Assembly: GCA_965223355.1 (NCBI GenBank)
Contig: CBDCWE010000003.1
Span: forward strand, 4,650,001 to 4,714,000
DNA from: Tectiglobus sp965223355
GTDB lineage: Bacteria; Pseudomonadota; Alphaproteobacteria; Rhizobiales; Hyphomicrobiaceae
Direction: 5' to 3'
DNA length: 64,000 nt
Shown in pieces: positions 25,318-34,687 of this stretch. Under the pieces are notes generated by a model. It did not search any database, had not been told where the DNA came from, and was given only the letters and a program-made list of their open reading frames with translations. Each line of letters begins with the position of its first letter. Position 1 is the stretch's first letter. The translations under genes were made by a program, and so were the position numbers.

Positions 25318-26180
25318 GCGAGCGAGAAATCGACGACGTCACCGGCATCGAAACCACTGGCCACGAGTGGGACGGTATCAAGGAATTGAACAAGCCGCTG
25401 CCCAGGTGGTGGCTCTGGACTTTTTATGTCACCATCATTTGGTCCATCGTCTATTTCGTTCTCTACCCGTCATGGCCGACCCTCAACGGTTATACCAAGG
25501 GCATCATGGGCTACAGCCAGCGCGCGACGGTGGCGGCCGAAGTGAAGGCCGGCAAAGACGCCCAGGCAGCCAAGCGCAAGGAAATCGCCGACACGCCACT
25601 GGCAGAGATTGCCAACAAACCGGAGCTGTTGCGCTTCGCACTGGGCGCGGCCAAAACGCCGTTCGCGGAGAACTGCGCGCCGTGTCACGGCCGCGGCGCG
25701 CAAGGCAGCGTCGGCTACCCGAACCTGGCCGACGATGAGTGGATCTGGGGCGGCAAAATCACCGACATCCACGACACCATTCGCTATGGTATTCGTTGGA
25801 CCCACGATGAGACGCGGGCCAGCGATATGCCGAGGTTCGGCCGTGATGAGCTCCTGGAACCCGCACAAATCAACGACGTTGCGGAATACGTCCTCGCTCT
25901 CACCAACCGTGCAACGGACGAAGCCGCCGCCGAACGCGGCAAGGTTGTATTTGCCGAGCAGTGCGCGGCCTGCCATGGCGAGGACGGCCGCGGCAACCTG
26001 GAGCTGGGCTCACCCAACCTGACCGATCAGGTCTGGCTCTACGGCAGCGACAAAGCCCAGATTGTGACGTCGATCCAGACCGGTCGCGGCGGCAAGATGC
26101 CAAACTGGGACGGCCGCCTCGACCCGGTGACGATTAAAGCCTTGAGCGTATATGTTCACTCCCTCGGCGGCGGCAAGTGA
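25314..26180 (+). CDS. ccoP: cbb3-type oxidase subunit III, diheme cytochrome c
   Basis: A 288-residue subunit that accepts electrons from soluble cytochromes. Domains in order: a cytoplasmic N-terminus with the conserved GIEELN-type motif (here GIKELNKPLPRWW), one membrane helix (about 32-52), and two cytochrome c domains with CAPCHG (121) and CAACHG (217), each with a distal Met (ASDMPRFG and GKMPNWDG). It overlaps ccoQ by four bases. Confidence 0.96.
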   Translation: MSEREIDDVTGIETTGHEWDGIKELNKPLPRWWLWTFYVTIIWSIVYFVLYPSWPTLNGYTKGIMGYSQRATVAAEVKAGKDAQAAKRKEIADTPLAEIANKPELLRFALGAAKTPFAENCAPCHGRGAQGSVGYPNLADDEWIWGGKITDIHDTIRYGIRWTHDETRASDMPRFGRDELLEPAQINDVAEYVLALTNRATDEAAAERGKVVFAEQCAACHGEDGRGNLELGSPNLTDQVWLYGSDKAQIVTSIQTGRGGKMPNWDGRLDPVTIKALSVYVHSLGGGK

Positions 26181-26234
26181 GCCGGCACCTCAACCGGTAT
26201 CCGACGGCAACAGTTTCACGGCGGTGCAGCAGCC

Positions 26235-27746
26235 ATGACGGTGATCGGCAAAGTCAAATCCGCGGATGCCTTCATCACCCCCGGCGAGGCCGCTCCGGGG
26301 GTTATTGCCGTCGATGTTGAAGCGGTCAACGCCAAGGCCAGGCGTGAGCTTTATGCGACCCGCCAGAAGATCCATCCACGCCGCGCGCACGGCACGTTTC
26401 GCTATCTCAAATGGCTTGTCATGATCGCCACGCTCGGCGTCTACTATGCCGTGCCATGGATCCGGTGGCCACGCGGCGAAGGCCTTCCCGATCAAGCCTT
26501 TCTGATCGACGTTGCCAATGGCCGCTTGTTTCTCGGCCCGATCGAGATTTGGCCGCAGGAACTCTACTACGTCACCGGCATTTTGATCATTTCCGCGCTG
26601 GCGCTGTTTCTGGCTACTTCCGTTGCGGGCCGGGTTTGGTGCGGCTACACCTGCCCGCAAACGGTCTGGACGGATCTGATGATCGCCGTCGAGCGCTTCT
26701 GGCAGGGTGATCGCAGCGCCCGCATCCGCCTCGACAAAGAGCCGTGGCAGCTGGCCAAGATCTACAAAAAGACCATGACCCATCTCACGTGGGCGCTGAT
26801 TGGTCTGCTGACGGGCGGCGTCTTGGTCTTCTATTTTCGCGACGCGCCAACCCTCGCCCAAGAACTTGTGACCGGAACGGCGCCGGCGATCGCCTATCTG
26901 TTTCTCGGCATCTTTGCGTTCACGACCTACCTGCTCGGCGGCCTCGCGCGCGAACAGGTCTGCATCTACATGTGCCCGTGGCCGCGCATCCAGGGCGCCA
27001 TGACCGACCGCCACACGTTGCTGGTCGGCTACCGTTCGGAGCGCGGTGAGCCGCGCGGGCCGAAGCGCCGCGATCAGAGTTGGGAGGAGCGCGGCGACTG
27101 TATCGACTGCAAGGCCTGTGTCGTTGTCTGCCCGGCCGGCATCGACATCCGCGATGGGTCGCAGCTCGAGTGCATCCAATGCGCCTTATGCATCGATGCC
27201 TGCAACGAGATCATGAACAAGATCGGGCGCCCGCCCAATCTCATCGCCTACGATACCGTTGCCCGCCGCGATGCCAGCGCCAAAGGTGAACACGAACCTT
27301 TCAAACTCGTGCGCACGCGCACGCTGCTCTATGCCGGCTTGATCGGTTTGGTCGGCCTGATCATGCTGGTTGCATTTGCCAACCGCACGACGCTGGATGT
27401 CGCCGTGCTGCGTGACCGCGCCGCGATGTTCGTCAAGCTCTCCGACGGCGGTATTCGCAACGGTTACACGATCAAGCTGCTGAACAAGGAACATGCGCCA
27501 AGAACGTTCAAGATCTCGACAACCGGCCTGCAAGGCGCCAAGCTGCGGATCCTGGGCATCAATGACGCCGATGCGGTCGCAGTTGCGAGCGATGATCTGC
27601 GCGAGATCAGAGTGTTCGTCACCGTCGAAGCAACCGGCGCCAGGTCGCTAACCTCGCCGTCGACGCCATTTCGCTTTGTGATCACCGACACGGCGACAAA
27701 CCGAGTAAGCCTGCACCGCACCGCGTTTCAGAGCCCGGCCCGTTAA
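26235..27746 (+). CDS. ccoG: cbb3 oxidase maturation Fe-S protein
   Basis: A 503-residue membrane protein of the CcoG/FixG/RdxA family. Five or so membrane helices flank GYTCPQTVWTDLM and YMCPWPRIQGAMTD. A central domain has two ferredoxin-type clusters: CIDCKACVVVCPAG and CIQCALCIDACNE. The C-terminal part is a periplasmic beta domain. The family is implicated in copper reduction or handling for the cbb3 CuB site. It begins 54 bases after ccoP and is part of the same plus-strand cluster. Confidence 0.95.
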   Translation: MTVIGKVKSADAFITPGEAAPGVIAVDVEAVNAKARRELYATRQKIHPRRAHGTFRYLKWLVMIATLGVYYAVPWIRWPRGEGLPDQAFLIDVANGRLFLGPIEIWPQELYYVTGILIISALALFLATSVAGRVWCGYTCPQTVWTDLMIAVERFWQGDRSARIRLDKEPWQLAKIYKKTMTHLTWALIGLLTGGVLVFYFRDAPTLAQELVTGTAPAIAYLFLGIFAFTTYLLGGLAREQVCIYMCPWPRIQGAMTDRHTLLVGYRSERGEPRGPKRRDQSWEERGDCIDCKACVVVCPAGIDIRDGSQLECIQCALCIDACNEIMNKIGRPPNLIAYDTVARRDASAKGEHEPFKLVRTRTLLYAGLIGLVGLIMLVAFANRTTLDVAVLRDRAAMFVKLSDGGIRNGYTIKLLNKEHAPRTFKISTTGLQGAKLRILGINDADAVAVASDDLREIRVFVTVEATGARSLTSPSTPFRFVITDTATNRVSLHRTAFQSPAR

Positions 27747-27775
27747 CCCGCGCAGTGCAGCGCGAGGAGACCGCC

Positions 27776-28291
27776 ATGACCACGCATCACGCCGCCAGCG
27801 AAAACGGGACCATCAAAGGGTGGCACGTGCTGGCCGCCGTGCTGTTGTTTTTCGGCGTAATTTTCGCCGTCAACGGCGCCTTCCTGTACGCCGCCTTGAT
27901 GACGCACACCGGCGTTGTGGCCAAGCAGCCCTACCGCAAGGGGCTGGATTATAACCAGCGCATCGCAGCCGACGCCCAACAGCGCCAACGCGGCTGGTCG
28001 CACACCATTTCGGTCGACGGTGCCAGGGCTCAGATCAAGGTCGTGCTGGCCGACCGCAACAATCGCCCGGTGGCGGGCCTGTCCTTGAGCGGCTTCCTGG
28101 GCCGCCCGTCGACGCAGCAACATGACGTTGCGCTGCAGTTTTCAGAATCATCGTCACCCGGAACCTATGTCGCCAAATTGGACACCATCGCAGATGGCAA
28201 CTGGTTGGTGCAGGCGCAGGCGAGCCGGCTGACATCGACAGGCACGGAAGTGGTCTATCGTCTGAGGAACCGTCTGTGGTTGAAACGCTGA
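27776..28291 (+). CDS. ccoH: cbb3 oxidase assembly protein
   Basis: A 171-residue FixH/CcoH protein: an N-terminal membrane helix in GWHVLAAVLLFFGVIFAVN, then a periplasmic Ig-like beta domain with NQRIAADAQQRQRGW, a family hallmark. Required for assembly of the oxidase in relatives. GAGGAGA precedes ATG 27776 by six bases, favouring it over 27755. The last 16 bases overlap ccoI. Confidence 0.93.
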   Translation: MTTHHAASENGTIKGWHVLAAVLLFFGVIFAVNGAFLYAALMTHTGVVAKQPYRKGLDYNQRIAADAQQRQRGWSHTISVDGARAQIKVVLADRNNRPVAGLSLSGFLGRPSTQQHDVALQFSESSSPGTYVAKLDTIADGNWLVQAQASRLTSTGTEVVYRLRNRLWLKR

Positions 28292-30492
28292 CACTCGCCA
28301 ACGCCGGCGATACCGGCGGCGTCGATCGACGCCAAGCCGGCCGCGTTGAGCCGGATCGACGCCACACCACGCTGGTTGTCGACAACATGGTGTGCGGCGG
28401 TTGCATGCGCAAAATCGAAAGCGCCTTGTGCGACGTTGCCGGCGTGATGAGCGTTCGCGCCAACCTTTCGGCCAGGCGCGTGATGGTTGTCGGCGCCGCC
28501 GACCGCGCGGATCCGCAAGCGCTGATCGATGCCCTTGCCAATATTGGGTTTCGCGCCGCCGAGCTCCATGACGACACTCCTGCCGATACGGCAATCCACG
28601 AGCGCGATCTCCAGCGCCGACTTGCCGTTGCCGGTTTTGCGGCCGCCAACATCATGCTGTTCTCGGTTTCGGTTTGGTCCAGCAGCGCCGGCGACATGGG
28701 CGAAACCGTCCGCCAGTTGTTTCATTGGCTCTCCGCCACCATCGCGCTGCCGACCGTCGCCTATGCCGGCCAGCCGTTCTTCCGCTCCGCCGTTGCCGCG
28801 CTGCGCTCGCGCCGCCTCAACATGGACGTGCCGATCTCGCTCGGCGTCCTGTTGGCGACCGCCATGAGCGTTTATCAAACAACACGAGGCAGCGAACAGA
28901 TCTACTTTGATGCCGCCGTCACCCTGCTTTTCTTTTTGCTGCTCGGCCGCTTCCTCGATGCCCGCATGCGCAAGCGCACCCAGGGTGCAGCTGCAAACCT
29001 GCTTGGTCTGCGTGCGATGGCGGCCAACGTCATTGGGCCCAACGGCGGCGTCGAAACCATCGCCGCGCGCGCTTTGGAGCCGGGCATGCGGATCCTCGTC
29101 GCCACCGGTGAGCGGATCGCGGCAGATGGCCGGGTAGTGCAGGGCGACAGCGCCGTCGATGAAGCGATCATAACCGGCGAAACCGTACCACGCCCGGTCA
29201 CAGCCGGCAGCGACGTCTATGCCGGCAGCATCAATACCGGCCAATCACTGGTCGTTGCAGCCAAGGCAACTGACGACAATACCCTGCTGGCCGAAATCGG
29301 CCGCCTGATGAGTGCCGCCGAACAAGGCCGCGGTCGCTATCTGAGACTGGCCGATCGCGCCGCCGCCATCTATGCCCCTGCCGTCCACGTTCTGGGCCTG
29401 GCAACGTTCATTGCCTGGCTGGCTTTGGGGGCAAGCTGGCAGGCTGCTCTGACGGCTGCCATTGCGGTGCTGATCGTGACCTGCCCCTGTGCACTGGCGC
29501 TCGCCGTCCCGGCCGTTCAAGTTGCAGCTGCAGGCCGTCTTTTCGATCGCGGCGTTATCGTCAAGGCGGCCGACGGCTTGGAGCGCCTTGCCGAAATCGA
29601 TACCGTCGTATTCGACAAGACCGGCACATTGACCCTCGGCCGGCCGCGCCTTGCCGATATCATCGACGGCGACGAGCACGATCTCGCCGCGGCCGCGGCC
29701 TTGGCTGTTGCCTCTCGCCATCCCTATGCCCGTGCCGTGGTCGCTGCCGCCAACGCCAATTCTGTCGACATCAAACCGGCGGCGAACGTTCGGGAAACGC
29801 CTGGTCGGGGGCTGTCGGTTGAAGCACCGGACGGCAGCGTCGTCCGGCTTGGCTCATCGCGCTGGTGCAATATCCAGGCGCCCGGGAACGTGGCCAAGGC
29901 TGCGCTTTGGCTGTGTCGACCTGGGCGCGACGCTGTCGGGTTCGCATTTGAGGACGCATTGCGTCCAGACGCCGACACGGTCGTTCGTCGGCTCGTCGAT
30001 GCCGGCTTCATGGTCGAAATGCTGTCCGGCGATCGCATCACGGCGGTTGGCGACGTCGCTGCACAACTGGCGCTAAAGCGTTGGCGCGGACACCAGAGCC
30101 CGGCCGACAAAATCGCGCGGATCAACGCCCTCAAAGAGCACGGGCGCAAGGTTCTCATGGTCGGCGATGGCCTCAATGATGCACCGGCTCTCGCTGCCGC
30201 CAATGCATCCCTGTCACCGGCGACCGCTGCCGACATTAGCCAGACCACCGCCGATGCGATCTTCCAGGGCGACGAACTTGACGCGGTTGTGGAGACCATT
30301 GCCGTCGCCCGAGCCTGTCGCAACATGGCATTGCAGAACTTCGCGATTGCACTGGCCTACAATGCCGTGTTCGTTCCATTGGCGATGGCCGGCGTTGTCA
30401 CGCCCTTGCTTGCTGCAATTGCAATGTCGGCCTCTTCGATCGCCGTCACCGCCAACGCTTTGCGGCTGAGGGTGCAGACCTTGAGGATTTAA
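28276..30492 (+). CDS. ccoI: Copper-exporting-type P1B ATPase for cbb3 assembly
   Basis: A 738-residue P-type ATPase that delivers copper to the periplasm for CuB insertion. An N-terminal HMA domain has MVCGGCMRK (Cys40, Cys43). Then come membrane helices, the actuator TGE in IITGETVPRP, the transport motif TCPCALALAVP (about 403), the phosphorylation site DKTGTLT (about 447) and GDGLNDAPAL (about 630). The GTG at 28276 has GAGGA seven bases upstream and overlaps ccoH by 16 bases. Confidence 0.95.
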   Translation: MVETLTLANAGDTGGVDRRQAGRVEPDRRHTTLVVDNMVCGGCMRKIESALCDVAGVMSVRANLSARRVMVVGAADRADPQALIDALANIGFRAAELHDDTPADTAIHERDLQRRLAVAGFAAANIMLFSVSVWSSSAGDMGETVRQLFHWLSATIALPTVAYAGQPFFRSAVAALRSRRLNMDVPISLGVLLATAMSVYQTTRGSEQIYFDAAVTLLFFLLLGRFLDARMRKRTQGAAANLLGLRAMAANVIGPNGGVETIAARALEPGMRILVATGERIAADGRVVQGDSAVDEAIITGETVPRPVTAGSDVYAGSINTGQSLVVAAKATDDNTLLAEIGRLMSAAEQGRGRYLRLADRAAAIYAPAVHVLGLATFIAWLALGASWQAALTAAIAVLIVTCPCALALAVPAVQVAAAGRLFDRGVIVKAADGLERLAEIDTVVFDKTGTLTLGRPRLADIIDGDEHDLAAAAALAVASRHPYARAVVAAANANSVDIKPAANVRETPGRGLSVEAPDGSVVRLGSSRWCNIQAPGNVAKAALWLCRPGRDAVGFAFEDALRPDADTVVRRLVDAGFMVEMLSGDRITAVGDVAAQLALKRWRGHQSPADKIARINALKEHGRKVLMVGDGLNDAPALAAANASLSPATAADISQTTADAIFQGDELDAVVETIAVARACRNMALQNFAIALAYNAVFVPLAMAGVVTPLLAAIAMSASSIAVTANALRLRVQTLRI

Positions 30493-30497
30493 CGGTT

Positions 30498-30644
30498 ATG
30501 ACGGCACTTGCCTGGCTTATTCCCGCCGCACTCGGCCTCGGACTGATCGGCCTCCTGGCGTTCCTGTGGGCGCTGAATTCAGGTCAGTTCGAAGATCTCG
30601 ACGGCGCCGCCTGGAGAGCCTTGGAGGACCGCGATCCGGACTGA
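30498..30644 (+). CDS. ccoS: cbb3 oxidase maturation small protein
   Basis: A 48-residue single-helix protein that begins MTALAWLIPAALGLGL; after the helix comes the conserved WALNSGQFEDLDG segment of CcoS. It starts five bases after ccoI and completes the cluster. CcoS is needed for cofactor insertion in relatives. Confidence 0.93.
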   Translation: MTALAWLIPAALGLGLIGLLAFLWALNSGQFEDLDGAAWRALEDRDPD

Positions 30645-30738
30645 TCTTGTAACCTCTATCGCCCGCTCCAATGCCATTGGCAGACCAGCAGTTTGGCGCC
30701 CGGCGCTGCCGACATCGCCGAGCCATAGGCCATGTCTG

Positions 30739-30757
30739 ATACCATCCCAGCTATGAA
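30739..30757 (-). promoter_or_regulatory. Conserved 19-bp motif, first copy
   Basis: On the minus strand it reads TTCATAGCTGGGATGGTAT. The same 19 bases with one change occur on the plus strand at 54203-54221. It may be a promoter or operator element or a short repeat; no minus-strand gene starts directly downstream here. Confidence 0.35.
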
Positions 30758-30785
30758 ACCAACGGCGGTCCTTGGCGCGAAACGG

Positions 30786-30924
30786 CTAGAGCAACCTGCC
30801 TTTATTCGGAATCGGAACGATCCCGAATAAAGGCAGGTTGCTCGCCTCTAAAGTAGCGATCATCTTTGTGCTTTAAGTTGGAACCGCAATGGCGGTTCCA
30901 ACTTAAAGCACAAAGATGATCTAG
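30786..30924 (+). repeat. CTAG-bounded two-hairpin repeat, copy 1
   Basis: A 139-bp element with CTAG at both ends. Hairpin 1 has 20-bp arms (30790-30809 with 30823-30842). Hairpin 2 is a perfect stem of about 29-30 bp around AATG, ending at the right CTAG. The linker reads CGCCTCTAAAGTAGCGATC. Three more copies and one remnant occur in the window. Confidence 0.92.
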
Positions 30925-30999
30925 TGTTGGCAATGTCGATTGCGCAGCCCTAAACGCACCGCAAACTTCGGCTACGACCCGTGATCTATCGTGTATTAG

Positions 31000-31083
31000 A
31001 TTTCACTCGCAATGAGCGATTCGCAACGGATCAGTTGCAATGAACGAATTGCAGCGAACGAGTTGCAACGAAGGAATTGCAAT
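31000..31083 (+). repeat. Array of 14-bp imperfect tandem repeats upstream of the DUF882 gene
   Basis: Six successive 14-base units starting at 31000, 31014, 31028, 31042, 31056 and 31070 share the pattern GAACGAATTGCAAC, the first unit being the most diverged. The last unit includes the ribosome site and start codon of the next gene. Confidence 0.75.
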
Positions 31084-32564
31084 GCGCGGGCCAGCGCGAA
31101 AGGTTTCCGGTGTTCTTGACCGCTAAACGGATTTTCGCCGGATGCTTTTTGACGGCCGCCGCCACCATCGTCGGCGGCCCACCATCACGACTGAGCGCTA
31201 ACGATGAGGCCGCGCGCGCCATTGCCTTCTACAATATCCATACCAAAGAGACATTGAGGATCATCTATAAGCGCCGCGGCCGCTATCAAACCGCCGCCCT
31301 CAAACGCATTGACTGGGTGCTGCGCGACTGGCGCGCCGACAAAGCCGCCCGCATGGACCCCAAACTCATCGACCTTGCATGGGAAATTCACAAGGAGCTC
31401 GGCAGCCGCGAACCGATCCATATCATTTCCGGATACCGCTCGCCGAAGACCAATACCATGCTGCGCAAGACCCGCGGCGGACAGGCACGCCGCAGCCTTC
31501 ATCTGCGCGGTAAAGCCCTCGACATGCACTTCCCGGACGTTCCGATTCGCCGCTTGCGGTATGCCGGCCTGATCAGGGAACGCGGCGGCGTCGGCTACTA
31601 TCCGACCTCCGGAATTCCGTTCGTCCACATCGATACCGGTCGCGTCCGGCATTGGCCGCGCATGGGCCGTGATGAGCTTGCACTACTGTTCCCCAACGGC
31701 CGCACACGGCACCGGCCGCGCCGCGGCGGCCCGTTAACGCGAGCGGACACCAAGATCGCCCGACGCAAACGCCCAAGTCTGGCGCAACAAATTGCAGCCT
31801 ATCATCGCGATCGCCGTGACGGGCGCACCCACACGATGATCGCGGCCGCCCGCACCCCGGCCATCGGCCCGTTCCAGACGTCGGTCACCCGCGTCGAACC
31901 ACCACGACCGCGCATCGCATCGCGCCCACCAATGCTGCGCGCACCAGCGCGGCTCATCGACCGGCCCTCACGTTTAGCGCCGACCCCGAGCCTCAGCGAT
32001 CGTCAGGCACTAACCCGCCTGGCCGCATTCGCATCGCGCTACAACCCTCAGGCCCGCGAGCAAGCGTCTGCAACACAGGTACCTTCGGACATGGCTCTCC
32101 GGCCGCCGGCTCCGGTTCCTGTTGCGGCACCGCCACCAAGATTGCAGGGGCGCCTGGCTGCCGCGCGGTCCGGCTCCGATCGAACCGCGGTCGCGCCGCC
32201 GTCGGTGCAGCCGACCTCATGGATCGCTGCGCCAAGCTACGATGAGGAACATCCCGAGGAGATGTCATACCGGCCGTTCCCAGTGTTGCCGTTCCTCACG
32301 GCAACGGCATCGCCGCACGACCCGGCCCTGATCCACATGGTCCACCCGGACGCTTCGCGAACGTTGGAACTGCTCGATCATGAAGGTTCGGTGCCACCGT
32401 TGAGATTACGCCCCGGCGTCCTGACGGCCCGCCTGTGGTGGAACCGCAGCTTCAGCGGCAAGGCCATCGACCTCAGCTTCCTGACGCGTACACCGCCGGT
32501 GCAGCCGCGCTTTGGTTCGCGCCGATCACCGCTGGCACGGCGCCAGGTTCACACGACCAGGTAG
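31077..32564 (+). CDS. DUF882 / M15-like exported peptidase
   Basis: A 495-residue protein whose N-terminal 200 residues form a DUF882 domain related to M15 D,D-/L,D-carboxypeptidases. They contain HIISGYRSPKTNTMLRK, then SLHLRGKALDMHF and GIPFVHIDTGRVRHWPR, which supply the usual His/Asp zinc ligands. A hydrophobic start (IFAGCFLTAAATIVGG) suggests export. The remaining 290 residues are a Pro/Arg/Ala-rich low-complexity tail. AAGGA precedes ATG 31077; an in-frame GTG at 31110 is possible. A role in peptidoglycan turnover is inferred. Confidence 0.85.
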   Translation: MQCAGQRERFPVFLTAKRIFAGCFLTAAATIVGGPPSRLSANDEAARAIAFYNIHTKETLRIIYKRRGRYQTAALKRIDWVLRDWRADKAARMDPKLIDLAWEIHKELGSREPIHIISGYRSPKTNTMLRKTRGGQARRSLHLRGKALDMHFPDVPIRRLRYAGLIRERGGVGYYPTSGIPFVHIDTGRVRHWPRMGRDELALLFPNGRTRHRPRRGGPLTRADTKIARRKRPSLAQQIAAYHRDRRDGRTHTMIAAARTPAIGPFQTSVTRVEPPRPRIASRPPMLRAPARLIDRPSRLAPTPSLSDRQALTRLAAFASRYNPQAREQASATQVPSDMALRPPAPVPVAAPPPRLQGRLAAARSGSDRTAVAPPSVQPTSWIAAPSYDEEHPEEMSYRPFPVLPFLTATASPHDPALIHMVHPDASRTLELLDHEGSVPPLRLRPGVLTARLWWNRSFSGKAIDLSFLTRTPPVQPRFGSRRSPLARRQVHTTR

Positions 32565-32581
32565 CACAGCACCGGCACGGT

Positions 32582-32866
32582 TCACTCAGCCGCCTCGGCC
32601 GGCGCCGCCAACCCGGACGTATCAATCATGCCCAAGGCATGCATATATGTCTGAAGGATCGCCTCTTCTTCGTCGCGGTCATCCTTTGACTTCTTGCGCA
32701 ATCTCAGGATGTGGCGCAAGGCTTTGACATCGAAGCCAACGGCCTTGGCCTCTGCCAGCTTGTCACGGATGTCATCCGCGATCGCTTTCTTTTCCGCTTC
32801 GAGCCGTTCGATCTGTTCAACAAACTGGCGAAGTTGCGCCTGCGCCGCACCATGTAGAGTTGTCAT
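32582..32866 (-). CDS. gapR: GapR-family nucleoid-associated protein (DUF2312)
   Basis: A 94-residue protein of the DUF2312 family, of which Caulobacter GapR is the characterised member; it binds overtwisted AT-rich DNA and supports replication. The sequence has the family core QLRQFVEQIERLEAEKKAI, then DIRDKLAEAKAVGFDVKAL and ILRLRKKSKDDRDEEE. It is convergent with the DUF882 gene, with 17 bases between stops. Confidence 0.93.
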   Translation of the reverse strand: MTTLHGAAQAQLRQFVEQIERLEAEKKAIADDIRDKLAEAKAVGFDVKALRHILRLRKKSKDDRDEEEAILQTYMHALGMIDTSGLAAPAEAAE

Positions 32867-33171
32867 TCCACGTCCCCGACAAAACCAAAATCAAAGCCCG
32901 TCCTGCGGACGGCACCGCCGCGCCGCGCGGCCCCTCAAGCCAGTGACAATACAGCCACGCCGGGCGGATATGCTCGCCCGGCAGCACCGCGATTGCCGAG
33001 GCCGCCGGCTGCCGCAGTCCGCAAGCGCCACAGGCCCTCTCATCCGAGCCCGCGACGACAGCTACCCCTGGGTTGCCTCACCATCAAGGATCATGGCGAT
33101 GCTGTCCCGAACTTTCCCCGCAACCCTCACGGCCGCCGAAATCGCAATCTGCAAGCTTGACAACGTCAGGA

Positions 33172-33477
33172 TCAGTGATTCTCGGGTTTGGCGGCCGCGA
33201 ACGCGGCCTTCTGGGCGGGCGTTGCCGCGGTCTGGTATTTGGCCTTCCACTCACTGTACGGCATGCCGTAGACGATCTCGCGGGCCTCGTCCTTACTGAT
33301 CGCCTGTCCGTGTTCGTCGGCTGCCTCGGCATACCAGTTCGACAGGCAGTTTCGGCAGAAACCGGCCAAGTTCATCAGATCGATATTCTGCACATCCGTG
33401 CGCGATCTGAGATGGCCGACGAGGCGCCGAAAGGCTGCTGCTTCAAGTTCGGTTTTGGTGGTCTGGTTGTCACTCAT
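33172..33477 (-). CDS. DUF1244-family small protein
   Basis: A 101-residue protein matching the DUF1244 family of alphaproteobacteria: EAAAFRRLVGHLRSRTDVQN, then GFCRNCLSNWYAEAA and GMPYSEWKAKYQ. The biochemical function is unknown. AAAGGA precedes ATG 33477. It lies 22 bases after the N-formylglutamate amidohydrolase gene on the same strand, an arrangement common in rhizobia. Confidence 0.92.
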   Translation of the reverse strand: MSDNQTTKTELEAAAFRRLVGHLRSRTDVQNIDLMNLAGFCRNCLSNWYAEAADEHGQAISKDEAREIVYGMPYSEWKAKYQTAATPAQKAAFAAAKPENH

Positions 33478-33499
33478 GTCGCATCCTTTCCGACTTGCG

Positions 33500-34348
33500 T
33501 TAAACTTTTGCGCCGACGACATCCGGCACTGGCCATGGCCTTGAAAGATCCTCGCGGTTGGGCGCTGTTGCCAGGATAGCCGACACAATGCGCAGCAATC
33601 GCTCGCCCCATGCATCCTGCCCCGCCTGATCGCGGATCAGGTCCTGGCGAACCTCGATGATGGCGTGGGCAAGGCCGCGCATCGTACCGTGCTGCCACAT
33701 CGTGTCACCCCTAAGGTTGCCGCGATACGGCTCGTTATCTCCGACAATCAGATCGCCTTCCCGATAAAGCGCATCAAGCAACAGCCGTGCGAGCCGGTCG
33801 TCGCGATCCCACAAAATTCCGACATGCCAGGGCCGCGCTACATCTTTCCAGCTTTCGGTGAAAGAGTGGACCGAAATCAGAACCGGCGGCAATCCGGTCG
33901 CAAGGCACGCATCAATTGTGCGGTCAATGGCATCGTGATAGGGCCGGTAGTACCTGGCGATCCGGCGCGAACGTTCGCCACTGTCGATGTCGCGATTGCC
34001 CGGCACGATCGCGCCGTCAGAGAGGCGCATGATCAAGGTTGGATCGTCTTCACCCCGATTGGGGTCGATCAGCAGGCGGGAATAGTGCGTCAGCAGCGCC
34101 GGCGCATCGAGGCCGCGCGCCACGGCCCTGGTCAGGGCCGCTGCACCAATGTCGTAGGCAATGTGACGGGCGAGTTCTCTGTGCGGCAAGCCCAGCGTGT
34201 CGTATCCGCCCGGCAACGCGTTTGCGGCATGATCGCAAATGACGATCACACCCGCATCAGCTGCGCCCCCGACGACCTCGAAACTGTCTTCGGCATGATC
34301 CGGCACCCTCGGCGATGACGGCCCGTTTGGGTTGTTGGCGTTGGTCAT
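33500..34348 (-). CDS. N-formylglutamate amidohydrolase family protein
   Basis: A 282-residue member of the family that includes HutG-type N-formylglutamate deformylase. Features are VICDHAANALPGGY with the metal-ligand Asp/His, HIAYDIGAAALTRAVA, SRLLIDPNRGEDDP, and VLISVHSFTESW with a second His. No hut genes are adjacent, so a role in histidine breakdown is not supported; many alphaproteobacterial members sit beside DUF1244 and DUF1036 genes as here. Confidence 0.9.
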   Translation of the reverse strand: MTNANNPNGPSSPRVPDHAEDSFEVVGGAADAGVIVICDHAANALPGGYDTLGLPHRELARHIAYDIGAAALTRAVARGLDAPALLTHYSRLLIDPNRGEDDPTLIMRLSDGAIVPGNRDIDSGERSRRIARYYRPYHDAIDRTIDACLATGLPPVLISVHSFTESWKDVARPWHVGILWDRDDRLARLLLDALYREGDLIVGDNEPYRGNLRGDTMWQHGTMRGLAHAIIEVRQDLIRDQAGQDAWGERLLRIVSAILATAPNREDLSRPWPVPDVVGAKV

Positions 34349-34687
34349 GCGCTCCTATAGCCTTTCAGACTGGGCCCGCACCATCCCGCTTGCCCGCCTG
34401 GCCGTCCAACGGCCACGATCTCCTGTGTGATTGGCGAGTGACCGGGCCGGGAGCGGGCCGGCGACGCGGATCCGCCTCCGGCGGGTGGGCCCACTTCAGG
34501 CGGAGACGATCTAATGGCCCGTCGCCGTGCTCCAGACAAGGGCCATGACCCACGCAACCACCCAACAGGCGACGATCTGCCGTGGATTTGACCGCAAAAA
34601 CCCATCCACGCCCTTGTCCGGACCGGGCCATGAATAGTATTGGAGGTGAGCCGCAACGATGCGGTGCTGCGCAAGCAAGGGCCTGCA
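34349..34687. other. Intergenic region between divergent genes
   Basis: About 340 GC-rich bases with several imperfect inverted repeats (for example CCGCCTCCGGCGG near 34470) but no gene or clear terminator recognised. Confidence 0.35.

Noticed and set aside
26190..27179. Minus-strand frame opposite ccoG
   Set aside because: Antisense shadow of a gene with clear Fe-S motifs and operon context.
31000..31083. CRISPR-like array
   Set aside because: The units are 14 bases, contiguous and imperfect, with no spacers; it is a tandem repeat, not a CRISPR.
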